From Parcubacteria group bacterium Athens0416_74 (GTDB lineage: Bacteria; Patescibacteriota; Minisyncoccia; Phycocordibacterales; UBA2100), in the NCBI GenBank assembly GCA_007375785.1, contig VMEY01000035.1:1-9563 (forward strand): a DNA stretch of 9,563 nt. The letters are read 5' to 3'. Shown here one piece after another: positions 1 to 6,307 of the stretch (positions are counted from its first letter, which is position 1; each line of letters opens with the position of its first letter). The notes beneath the pieces are model-generated. The model saw nothing but the letters and a program-made list of their open reading frames with translations, did not search any database and was not told the origin of the DNA. Both the position numbers and the translations under genes were made by a program.

Positions 1-1
1 A

Positions 2-367
2 ATGTGGCGCGTGATGCCGGCGACGCTCGTGATTATCCTAATCTCCAATCTCGGAGCGTGGGCGGTCGAGTATGTCGCTGTCGAGGTGACGTATCAAAGC
101 GGCCTCGTGTCATCTATCGCGCAGCTCCCCTCAACACGAGAATTCATCCAGGTACAGCTTCTCGCATGGGAAGTAGTCGTGCTGCTCGTGGCGCTTGGCT
201 CTATCGGCAACGCGTACCGATACTATCTGATCCTGTACCCGAAGTTCGTTCGCGGCGGCCGCGACGCGATTGCCATGTACGCTCAGCGGGCGAGTCATCA
301 AGGGGGCTGCCCATACGCAGGCTGCAAGGTAGCCGCAGGGCTCTCTTTGCTCCAAACAAAAGAGTAA
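2..367 (+). CDS. Membrane protein, unrecognised, probably 5'-truncated by the window edge
   Basis: I do not recognise this protein. An open frame of 121 codons runs from an ATG at the window edge to TAA. Two hydrophobic stretches, about residues 5-25 and 52-72, would form membrane helices. A basic segment (YPKFVRGGRD, about 79-88) follows the second helix and would sit on the cytoplasmic side. The tail contains a small Cys pair (GCPYAGC). Only one base precedes the first ATG, so the true start may lie outside the window and this may be only the C-terminal part of a larger protein. The stop codon overlaps the first base of the terminator stem, so this is the last gene of its transcript. Other frames across this stretch give arginine-rich, low-complexity products and were discounted. 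Confidence 0.5.
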   Translation: MWRVMPATLVIILISNLGAWAVEYVAVEVTYQSGLVSSIAQLPSTREFIQVQLLAWEVVVLLVALGSIGNAYRYYLILYPKFVRGGRDAIAMYAQRASHQGGCPYAGCKVAAGLSLLQTKE

Positions 368-397
368 ACGTCCGGTCATGCCGGACGTTCGTTTTTT
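367..397 (+). terminator. Rho-independent terminator after the first gene
   Basis: A perfect 9-bp inverted repeat, AACGTCCGG (367-375) and CCGGACGTT (381-389), encloses a 5-nt loop and is followed by CG and six T residues (392-397). It starts at the last base of the upstream stop codon and lies just before the topA promoter region, so it isolates topA from the upstream transcript. Confidence 0.9.
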
Positions 398-407
398 ATT
401 TGAATAT

Positions 408-437
408 TTGACATGTGGTACTGTAATAACGTATCAC
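408..437 (+). promoter_or_regulatory. Putative topA promoter
   Basis: A perfect -35 hexamer TTGACA (408-413) is followed by an 18-nt spacer and a weak -10, TATCAC (432-437). The ATG of topA lies 11 nt beyond the -10, which predicts a leader of only about 5 nt. No purine-rich Shine-Dalgarno sequence is present before the ATG. Confidence 0.5.
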
Positions 438-448
438 TGTGTCCTGTC

Positions 449-2629
449 ATGAAATTAGTTATTGTCGAATCGCCCTCGAAAGCAAAAACAATCGAGAAGT
501 ACTTGGGTAAAGGCTTCACGGTCCGTGCTTCGGTCGGCCACATACGAGACCTGCCAAAAAGCAACAAAGATGCCGTCGATGTCGAGGGTGGCTTTGTGCC
601 GCGCTATCAGATAGTAAAGGAGAAGCAAAAGGTCATCGATGAGCTCCAGGGAGAAGCGGAGAAAGCCGACGAGGTCATCCTCGCGACAGACCCTGACCGA
701 GAAGGAGAGGCCATCGCGTGGCACCTCGCGCAAGCCATCGGACTTAAGAAGCCGAAGAGAATAGTCTTTCACGAAATCACCGAGGCGGCTGTAAAGGAAG
801 CGCTCGCCAATCCGCGCAAGATAGACGAAGAGCTCGTCCGAGCTCAGGAGGCTCGACGCGTCCTCGACCGACTTTTCGGGTACGACCTCTCAGGTCTTAT
901 ATGGAAGAAGGTGCGCTACGGTCTCTCAGCCGGACGCGTGCAATCCCCTGCACTTCGAATCCTCATGGAGCGAGAGCGAGAGATTCGTGCATTCATTCCT
1001 GAAAAATTTTGGGTCATCAGCGCCGATGTCAAAGCGAATCCGCCAACCGGCGGAAGCGAAGTCTTCACCGTGACATGTGCGGAAGAGCCACGAGACGAAA
1101 AGGAGGCGGAGCGAATACTCAAAGCGGCAAAGTCAAAGCAATGGTCTGTGAAGTCGGTCGACGAGACCGAGGCTTCACGCTCAGCGCGTGGACCCTTTAC
1201 CACATCGACCCTCCAGCAAGTCGCCTCTACGCGACTCGGGTTCTCACCTTCGCGCACCATGGGTGTGGCTCAAAAGCTCTACGAGGCGGGGCATATCACC
1301 TATATGCGTACCGACAGCATGAACCTCAGTAAAGAGGCTCAGGAAAAGCTCGTGAAGACCGCGCTCGACGAATTTGGTGAGAAGTACGCCGAAGCTCGCG
1401 CCTATAAGACAAAATCAAAAAGCGCTCAGGAGGCTCACGAGGCTATCCGCCCGACCGACCCCACGAAGCGCTCCGCAGGCAACAACGAGGAGCAGAAGAA
1501 GCTCTACGCGCTTATCCGCGCACGCGCGCTTTCAAGCCAGATGACCGACGCAAAGATCCTGCGCACCAAAATCAAAGCCAATGTCGAAGGTGATTCGATT
1601 CCGGACTTTAGTGCCAACGGCTCGCGCGTGATATTCGACGGATGGCTCGCAGCGGACCCCGATGCGCGGGGCGAAGATGTGGAGCTTCCGAAAGTCGCTG
1701 CGGGTGATGCGCTTTCGCTCGTGGCCGCCAACACTGAAGGCAAGGAGACGCAGCCGCCCGCCCGGTACTCCGAAGCAGGCCTTGTGAAAGAGCTCGAGGC
1801 ACGAGGCATCGGCCGACCGTCCACATACGCCTCTATCATTCGCACGCTTGAGACGCGCAACTATGTAGAGAAGCAGGGACGCACGCTCATCCCCACAGCG
1901 ACCGGCGATGTGGTATCGACATTCATCGAACAAAACTTCGGCGATTACATCTCCGATACATTTACCGCCGAAATGGAAGATGAGCTCGACCAAATAGCCG
2001 AAGGGAAGCGCGAATACGAAAAGACCCTCCGCGATTTCTATACGCCGTTTACGAAAGCGGTGAAGTCGAAGGCAAAGATTCCAAAAATCACCGGCATGGG
2101 CGATGCGCCCGATGAATTTCCTTGCCCAATCTGCAAGGGTCCGATGGAGTACAAACTTTCCCGAGCGGGCCGCTTCATGAGCTGCAAAAAATTCCCTGAG
2201 TGTCTCGGCGCACGTAAAGAAGACGGCAACGAAATAGCGCCGCCAAAGGAAATCGGCGAGGCGTGTCCCGACTGCAAAGACGGCAAGCAGATAGAACGTG
2301 AGGGACGCTTCGGTAGATTCATCGCCTGCTCCAACTACCCGAAGTGCAAATTCGTGAAGCAAGACCCAGCCGAGCTCGAACGCACAAAGACAGGGGTGAC
2401 CTGCCCGACATGCGGCAAGGGAGAGATGATGGAGCGTCGCGGACGATTTGGTATCTTTTTTGCGTGCTCCAACTATCCGGAATGCAGAAATGCGATAAAG
2501 GCACGCCCTACCGGGAAAATCTGCAAAGAGTGCGGGTCACTCATGATGGAAGGCACAAAGACCATCCCCGAGCGTTGCAGCAAGAAAACGTGTCCAATGC
2601 ATAATCCGCATAAGCTCGAGAAGAAGTAG
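449..2629 (+). CDS. topA: DNA topoisomerase I (type IA)
   Basis: Type IA topoisomerase that relaxes negative supercoils through a transient 5'-phosphotyrosine single-strand break. The 726-residue protein begins MKLVIVESPSKAK, the usual start of the Toprim domain; an ATG 36 nt upstream is in frame but adds a non-conserved peptide. Visible catalytic features are Glu7, the Toprim motif DPDRE (Asp81, Asp83, Glu85), and the active-site tyrosine in ITYMRTDS (Tyr285). The motif RPSTYASII marks the later core region. From about residue 559 the C-terminus carries four cysteine clusters: three of CPxC...C...C form with GRFG(R/I)F motifs, and a final CKEC...C...C cluster ending in a lysine-rich tail. 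These are the usual topoisomerase zinc-ribbon modules that bind single-stranded DNA. Length and domain order match ordinary bacterial TopA. It is preceded by its own promoter and followed by rel on the same strand after 108 nt. Confidence 0.97.
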   Translation: MKLVIVESPSKAKTIEKYLGKGFTVRASVGHIRDLPKSNKDAVDVEGGFVPRYQIVKEKQKVIDELQGEAEKADEVILATDPDREGEAIAWHLAQAIGLKKPKRIVFHEITEAAVKEALANPRKIDEELVRAQEARRVLDRLFGYDLSGLIWKKVRYGLSAGRVQSPALRILMEREREIRAFIPEKFWVISADVKANPPTGGSEVFTVTCAEEPRDEKEAERILKAAKSKQWSVKSVDETEASRSARGPFTTSTLQQVASTRLGFSPSRTMGVAQKLYEAGHITYMRTDSMNLSKEAQEKLVKTALDEFGEKYAEARAYKTKSKSAQEAHEAIRPTDPTKRSAGNNEEQKKLYALIRARALSSQMTDAKILRTKIKANVEGDSIPDFSANGSRVIFDGWLAADPDARGEDVELPKVAAGDALSLVAANTEGKETQPPARYSEAGLVKELEARGIGRPSTYASIIRTLETRNYVEKQGRTLIPTATGDVVSTFIEQNFGDYISDTFTAEMEDELDQIAEGKREYEKTLRDFYTPFTKAVKSKAKIPKITGMGDAPDEFPCPICKGPMEYKLSRAGRFMSCKKFPECLGARKEDGNEIAPPKEIGEACPDCKDGKQIEREGRFGRFIACSNYPKCKFVKQDPAELERTKTGVTCPTCGKGEMMERRGRFGIFFACSNYPECRNAIKARPTGKICKECGSLMMEGTKTIPERCSKKTCPMHNPHKLEKK

Positions 2630-2703
2630 GGCGGTACGCTACCTGCGTTGCGGGCAGCTCGTTTTTGGTTCTGCGGAGCCACGAGGTATCGACGGCGACG
2701 CAT

Positions 2704-2737
2704 TTGATAATCTGCCGCGCAGCGGTAGTATCACTTT
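2704..2737 (+). promoter_or_regulatory. Putative leaderless promoter of rel
   Basis: TTGATA (2704-2709), a 16-nt spacer, and TAGTAT (2726-2731) precede the ATG at 2738 by exactly 6 nt, placing the expected transcription start on the start codon. The rest of the 108-nt topA-rel spacer holds only a weak hairpin (CTGC/GCAG) followed by a short T run at about 2671-2675, which might be a weak topA terminator. There is no Shine-Dalgarno sequence. Confidence 0.45.
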
Positions 2738-4168
2738 ATGGCTACCGCTACCCCACGACCGCTTTCCGACATCACTGCAGCGATGAGCAGCAAGGATGAG
2801 AAAGATGTTGCACTCGTGACAAAAGCGTACGAAGTCGCCAAGACCGCTCATGGCGAGCAAAAGAGATATTCAGGCGACCCTTACTTCATCCACCCCGCAG
2901 AAGTGGGGTACTACCTCGCTGCCGCAGGGCTCGATGCGCACGCGATAGCAGCGGGGCTTCTGCACGACACTATCGAAGACGCAGGTCTCGCGGCAAACAC
3001 GATAGAAGAACAGTTCGGAGCTGAAGTGCTCTCTCTGGTAGAGGGTGTCACAAAACTCGGCGCTCTTCGGTACCGAGGGCTCGAGCGCCATACTGAATCA
3101 CTCCGCAAACTTTTTGCTGCGACGGCCAAGGACATCCGCGTCCTTATCATCAAGCTTATGGACCGCCTGCACAAAGAGCTGGAGGATGCCGCATTCCCCT
3201 ACGCGTATCCAAAGGAATACGAAAAGACGCGAGAGCTTCTCAAGGAGCGAAAAAATGAAAACGAGAAGCGACTCGAGAAAGTAGAGCACGACCTCAAGCG
3301 CGAGCTTGCCGAAGCCGGCCTTCGCAATTTTCGTACTGAAGCGCGCATCAAGGGCGTGTATAGCATGTATCGAAAGCTGGAGCGCAAAGGCTGGGACATC
3401 ACCACCATCCACGACATTCTTGCACTGCGCGTCATATTCCCGACTGTAGCCGATTGTTACTCAGCGCTCGGCATCATTCATGCGCACTGGCGCCCCGTGC
3501 CCGGCAAGATCAAAGACTACATCGCATTCCCAAAGCCCAACGGCTACCAGAGCATCCATACGACGGTGTACACAGGCGACGGCGGCGCACTCGAAATGCA
3601 AGTGCGCACGGAAGCGATGCACCGCGAAGCTCTCTATGGTATCGCCTCGCACCTCACGTACAAAGAAATTCAGCATGGCGCTCGCACCGGCAAAGGAGGG
3701 CTCGAATGGGTGCGCCAATTCTTCCCCGGGAGCGGGCCCGTGAAGACCCCGGGCGAAGACATCTCAAGCCGCGGCATACCTACGTGGGTAAAAGACCTCG
3801 CCTACGCGCAGACGGATTCTGAGTCCGAAGAGTACCTCGATACACTCAAGACCGACTTCTTTAGCCATCGCGTATTCGTCTTTACACCGAAAGGCGATGT
3901 CATCGACCTCCCTATCGCTGCCACACCAATCGACTTTGCTTACGCAGTCCACTCAGATTTGGGCAATCGCATGACCGGTGCGAGAGTCAACGGAAAGATG
4001 GTCTCGATCGACACTGCACTGCGCAACGGCGATATGGTGGAGATAGTTACCAAGCCCTCCGCAAAGCCTTCGCGCAAGTGGCACGATATCGCCAAGACAA
4101 ACATGGCACGCAAGCACATCCGTGCCGCCCTTGCGCAGCAAGAGAAGTTGCGGAGCCAAAACAACTGA
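2738..4168 (+). CDS. rel: RelA/SpoT-type (p)ppGpp synthetase/hydrolase, short form with internal deletion
   Basis: Stringent-response alarmone enzyme of 476 residues. An N-terminal HD domain has Arg43, His52, His76-Asp77, Glu80-Asp81 and Asp142, matching the hydrolase metal and catalytic positions. The synthetase domain has RIKGVYSMYRK, DILALR (Asp226), GKIKDYIAFPKPNGYQS and EMQVRT (Glu286). The KIKD motif resembles the RxKD signature of bifunctional Rel rather than the ExDD of RelA. A TGS domain follows at about 375-435, then a short helical piece (PSRKWHDIAK). The protein stops there, without the zinc-finger and ACT domains of the usual ~730-residue Rel. The HD domain ends DRLH and runs straight into KELEDAAF. 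The family normally has about 38 residues here, including N-M-R-T and Y-A-P-L-A-x-R-L-G, and that block is missing in frame. Synthesis looks intact; hydrolysis is uncertain. It converges on parB with a 5-nt gap. Confidence 0.93.
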   Translation: MATATPRPLSDITAAMSSKDEKDVALVTKAYEVAKTAHGEQKRYSGDPYFIHPAEVGYYLAAAGLDAHAIAAGLLHDTIEDAGLAANTIEEQFGAEVLSLVEGVTKLGALRYRGLERHTESLRKLFAATAKDIRVLIIKLMDRLHKELEDAAFPYAYPKEYEKTRELLKERKNENEKRLEKVEHDLKRELAEAGLRNFRTEARIKGVYSMYRKLERKGWDITTIHDILALRVIFPTVADCYSALGIIHAHWRPVPGKIKDYIAFPKPNGYQSIHTTVYTGDGGALEMQVRTEAMHREALYGIASHLTYKEIQHGARTGKGGLEWVRQFFPGSGPVKTPGEDISSRGIPTWVKDLAYAQTDSESEEYLDTLKTDFFSHRVFVFTPKGDVIDLPIAATPIDFAYAVHSDLGNRMTGARVNGKMVSIDTALRNGDMVEIVTKPSAKPSRKWHDIAKTNMARKHIRAALAQQEKLRSQNN

Positions 4169-4173
4169 CGCGC

Positions 4174-5157
4174 TTAGAGTGAGAAGTTGCGAATCGAATA
4201 CAAATCCGCTTGGGGCTCTTCAGGTTTTTCCATTTGTGCCTTTTCTTCCACGGGAGCTACCGCAACCTCTTCAGCGAGCGGTCGCTCCGTGTCTGCGCTC
4301 TCCGGTGCTGCGGTGGGTAGCGACTGCTCTTCAGGCTTGGTGAGCGACAAGCAAAGCTGCGTCAAGTCCTCGGGTGAAAAGAAATCTATCAGGAGTTTCC
4401 CGCCGGTATCTTTGCGCTCTATGCGCACGCGCGTGCCAAGCCTCTCTGAGAGCTGCTTTTCAAGAGAAAGCAGGTCGGGAGAGAGCAGAGCCTTGTGCCT
4501 CACTTTGTCGATAGCCACGCGTCGTGCGAGCGCTTCTGTATCGCGCACGGTAAGGCGACGTTCTATCACCTCTTTGTAGAGTGTCCGCTGCTCTTCAGGC
4601 TTATCCGCGAGCATGAGGAGCGGCCTCGTGTGCCCCTCGCTTATGTCTCCCGTCTCGAGCGCGTGCTGCATCTCTTCGGGCAAGAGGAGGATACGAAGTG
4701 TATTGGACACATATTCACGACTCTTACCGACTCGGAGGCCAATCTCTTTGTGCTGCAAGCCAAATTCATCGGCGAGCTGGCGAAACGCCTTTGCCCTATC
4801 GAGTGCATTGAGGTCTTCGCGCTGAAGATTCTCAATAATCGCGAGCTCAAGCTTCATCCTGTCGCTATCCTCGGCTGTGCGTATGACGACCGGGACCTGC
4901 TGGATTCCTGCAAGCTTCGCCGCTCGGAGGCGGCGTTCGCCCTCAATAAGCTCGTACTCTACAAAGATACCGTGGTCCGGGCGCTCAATTTCTTTGCGCG
5001 TCACCGTGAGCGGCTGAAGTATGCCGTACTGGCGAATAGACTCCGCCAAAGACACGAGCGCCGCTTCATCGAAAGTCTTGCGCGGCTGAAATGGGTTGGG
5101 CTTTATTTTCTCCACCTCAACCCAAAATATTGAATCCTGTATCGACGGGCCCGACAT
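4174..5157 (-). CDS. parB: ParB/Spo0J-family chromosome partitioning protein
   Basis: ParB-type DNA-binding CTPase of 327 residues, expected to bind parS sites and spread along DNA for chromosome segregation. The N-terminal domain contains PNPFQPR (about 20-26), AESIRQYGILQPL, and the nucleotide-binding box IEGERRLRAA (GERR at 73-76). The central domain has ENLQREDLNALDRA (109-122), a helix-turn-helix region around 136-156 (KEIGLRVGKSREYVSNTLR) and ISEGHTRPLL (172-181). The C-terminal part includes a predicted dimerisation region and then an acidic, Pro/Glu/Ala-rich tail (about 275-318). No parA lies next to it and I saw no TGTTTCACGTGAAACA-type parS in the window. Its -10-like TATACT lies immediately after the stop of the upstream Nudix gene and 6 nt before the ATG, so it may have its own leaderless transcript as well as read-through. 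It could also be a Noc-like paralogue, but ParB fits best. Confidence 0.93.
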   Translation of the reverse strand: MSGPSIQDSIFWVEVEKIKPNPFQPRKTFDEAALVSLAESIRQYGILQPLTVTRKEIERPDHGIFVEYELIEGERRLRAAKLAGIQQVPVVIRTAEDSDRMKLELAIIENLQREDLNALDRAKAFRQLADEFGLQHKEIGLRVGKSREYVSNTLRILLLPEEMQHALETGDISEGHTRPLLMLADKPEEQRTLYKEVIERRLTVRDTEALARRVAIDKVRHKALLSPDLLSLEKQLSERLGTRVRIERKDTGGKLLIDFFSPEDLTQLCLSLTKPEEQSLPTAAPESADTERPLAEEVAVAPVEEKAQMEKPEEPQADLYSIRNFSL

Positions 5158-5169
5158 GGAGGCAGTATA
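5158..5169 (-). promoter_or_regulatory. -10 element of parB, leaderless spacing
   Basis: On the minus strand TATACT (5169-5164) is followed by GCCTCC and then the parB ATG, so the distance is exactly 6 nt. It directly abuts the TGA of the preceding Nudix gene. No clear -35 was found in the end of that gene, so this rests on the -10 and its spacing. Confidence 0.4.
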
Positions 5170-5694
5170 TCACGCGGAGTTTTTCGACACTGAAAGGTAA
5201 TAACGGCGAATGAGTTTGGGTAGACCGCTCTTCGCACTGTCGCCCTTTTCGATGCGTTCTATTACTGCCTCCGGCGTCAGCCAGAAGTATTCGACAAAGT
5301 CATTCGGATTGTACGATGGCACATCATCGCTCCGTATCTCATAGTTCATCGCAAAGCAGCTCAGGTCATCGGCCGGCGTAGTCTTGCCGAGCACGTGCAC
5401 GTCGACCGCATCAATATCGATATTGAGCTCTTCCATGGCCTCCTTCTTCAGCGTTTGCTCGTACGTGTGGCCGCTTTCGACATGACCCGCACAACTAAAA
5501 TCTAATCCGAGCGGATACAGCTGTTTATCGGCCGTGCGCCTCGGAATCCAAAGCTCTCCTTTGCTGTTGCGTATGAAGAGATTGATTGCTCGATAATTGT
5601 GCAACTTTTCGGCGTGCACTTCTGAGCGCAGCTTTTTACTCACGACAACATCGTTTTCGTCGACGAGATCCAACCACTCATCTTCATCTTGCAT
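5170..5694 (-). CDS. Nudix hydrolase, YfcD/isopentenyl-diphosphate-isomerase-like subfamily
   Basis: Nudix-fold protein of 174 residues, expected to act on a diphosphate-containing small molecule; the substrate cannot be read from the sequence. The start EWLDLVDENDVVVSKKLRSEVH and NYRAINLFIRNSKGELWIPRR are typical of the YfcD/IDI-like group. The Nudix box (residues 70-92, GHVESGHTYEQTLKKEAMEEL) keeps the metal-binding Glu85, Glu88 and Glu89. It has His76 at the usual Glu7 position, Lys84 at the usual Arg, and Asn91 at the usual Gly. The late segment EYFWLTPEAV is the usual end of the fold. The ATG lies one base after the last base of tRNA-Leu on the same strand, so there is no room for a separate promoter or ribosome binding site. 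Expression therefore probably depends on tRNA processing. parB follows after 12 nt. Confidence 0.88.
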   Translation of the reverse strand: MQDEDEWLDLVDENDVVVSKKLRSEVHAEKLHNYRAINLFIRNSKGELWIPRRTADKQLYPLGLDFSCAGHVESGHTYEQTLKKEAMEELNIDIDAVDVHVLGKTTPADDLSCFAMNYEIRSDDVPSYNPNDFVEYFWLTPEAVIERIEKGDSAKSGLPKLIRRYYLSVSKNSA

Positions 5695-5695
5695 G

Positions 5696-5776
5696 TGCCG
5701 GAGAAGAGACTCGAACTCTTATGGGTTGCCCCGCACGATTTTGAGTCGTGTGCGTATACCATTCCGCCACTCCGGC
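5696..5776 (-). tRNA. tRNA-Leu (anticodon CAA)
   Basis: Reading the minus strand, the acceptor GCCGGAG pairs perfectly with CTCCGGC, with discriminator A at 5696. The D arm is the usual leucine type (GTGGCGGAATGG). The anticodon stem CACGA/TCGTG holds loop CTCAAAA, giving anticodon CAA for UUG codons. The long variable arm is GGG-GCAA-CCC, and the T arm AAGAG/CTCTT encloses TTCGAGT. CCA is not encoded: the bases after the discriminator are C and then the ATG of the Nudix gene. A36-A37-A38 makes it a MiaA substrate type. Confidence 0.95.
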
Positions 5777-5917
5777 ATCACTTTCACTTTCGGCGTCGGC
5801 TGCATGAACACAGATGAGCCACGCCTACCTTCCGCCACTCCGGCAAATTACTACCACCGTTCGGGCTTTTTGATAGGACCAACGCTGAGCCTAGCCCTAC
5901 CATTCCGCCACTCCGGC
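5777..5917 (-). repeat. Two upstream copies of the tRNA-Leu 5' end
   Basis: The first 20 bases of tRNA-Leu (acceptor 5' strand plus start of the D arm; 5757-5776) recur at 5826-5844 (one base missing) and at 5898-5917 (identical), all on the minus strand. Spacing is 68 and 73 bp, close to one tRNA length. Each extra copy ends GGTAG and is followed by a potential hairpin: GGCGT-GGCT paired with AGCC-G-ACGCC in the inner copy, and GGGCT paired with AGCCC in the outer. Neither copy has a matching CTCCGGC 3' strand, anticodon arm or T arm, so they are not complete tRNAs. They may be decayed duplicates, integration scars or structured leader elements. Confidence 0.8.
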
Positions 5918-5929
5918 TTCGTGAGAATA
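5918..5929 (-). promoter_or_regulatory. Possible -10 upstream of the tRNA-Leu repeat array
   Basis: Minus-strand TATTCT (5929-5924) is followed by 6 nt and then the first G of the outermost tRNA-Leu-like copy. This spacing would start a transcript exactly at that copy. The hexamer matches the consensus at only four of six positions and no good -35 is seen. No better promoter was found nearer to tRNA-Leu. Confidence 0.3.
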
Positions 5930-5934
5930 GTACG

Positions 5935-6285
5935 TTATTTCACGATTGAATTAAAGCGTCGACGATGAGTAGCGACCAGGCGGTAGACACCATAGAAAAG
6001 ATGCCGAATTCCCGGGATTCTAACAAAACGCGCCAACCATCTCCAACTCGGATACTCGTCCAATATGCGGAGCATGGCATCGCCGCCTACATATAGGTTA
6101 CCCGCATCGTCTACAGCATGCATGTCATGCAGTGCGCCCGACATATTCACCCCTCGAGGAAGCTCCCCTTTGGTTACGTCCACCGGATAAAAGGCCTCTC
6201 CTCTGGATGACTTCCCGAGAGAACTCACAGCGACGGTGCACATATCGCACCCCCCGTCGTAATAGACTTTTATTTTCTTTTCCAC
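5935..6285 (-). CDS. DCC-family thiol-disulfide oxidoreductase-like protein
   Basis: Small protein of 116 residues from a GTG start: (M)EKKIKVYYDGGCDMC. The motif YxDGxCxxC (Asp10, Cys13, Cys16) defines the DCC family (DUF393), a thioredoxin-like group thought to carry out thiol-disulfide exchange; its substrates are not established. The family end is recognisable in the middle (ALHDMHAVDDAGNLYVGGDAM) and in WRWLARFVRIPGIRHLFYGVYRLVA. The frame remains open upstream, but that extension would overlap miaA and is not family-like, so the GTG is preferred. A -10-like TACAAT lies exactly 6 nt before the GTG, supporting this start and a leaderless transcript. It is transcribed divergently from miaA across about 22 bp. 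Confidence 0.85.
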   Translation of the reverse strand: MEKKIKVYYDGGCDMCTVAVSSLGKSSRGEAFYPVDVTKGELPRGVNMSGALHDMHAVDDAGNLYVGGDAMLRILDEYPSWRWLARFVRIPGIRHLFYGVYRLVATHRRRFNSIVK

Positions 6286-6307
6286 ATTCGTATTGTACTG
6301 TGCCGTA
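6286..6307. promoter_or_regulatory. Divergent DCC / miaA promoter region
   Basis: Only 22 bp separate the two start codons. The minus strand carries TACAAT (6297-6292), 6 nt before the DCC GTG. The plus strand carries TATTGT (6291-6296), 11 nt before the miaA GTG. The two -10 candidates occupy almost the same base pairs, so transcription of the two genes may compete. The plus-strand hexamer is weak and no clear -35 is seen for it. Confidence 0.4.

Noticed and set aside
413..448. Earlier ATG for topA adding 12 residues
   Set aside because: It falls on the predicted -35 and the added peptide is not conserved; MKLVIVESPSKAK is the usual start.
1532..2362. Long open frame of 276 codons antisense to topA
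   Set aside because: It is a shadow of topA codon bias; the translation is Cys/Arg-rich with no recognisable motif and topA is clearly the real gene.
2630..2690. Strong terminator after topA
   Set aside because: Only a 4-bp CTGC/GCAG hairpin and a short T run are present, far weaker than the other terminators in the window, so it is not listed as a feature.
4495..5133. Open frame of 212 codons antisense to parB
   Set aside because: It mirrors the conserved parB coding sequence and shows no recognisable domain.
5757..5917. Short CRISPR-like array (three ~20-bp repeats with 49- and 53-bp spacers)
   Set aside because: The repeat is exactly the 5' end of tRNA-Leu, one copy is the tRNA itself, the spacing is irregular and no cas gene is present.
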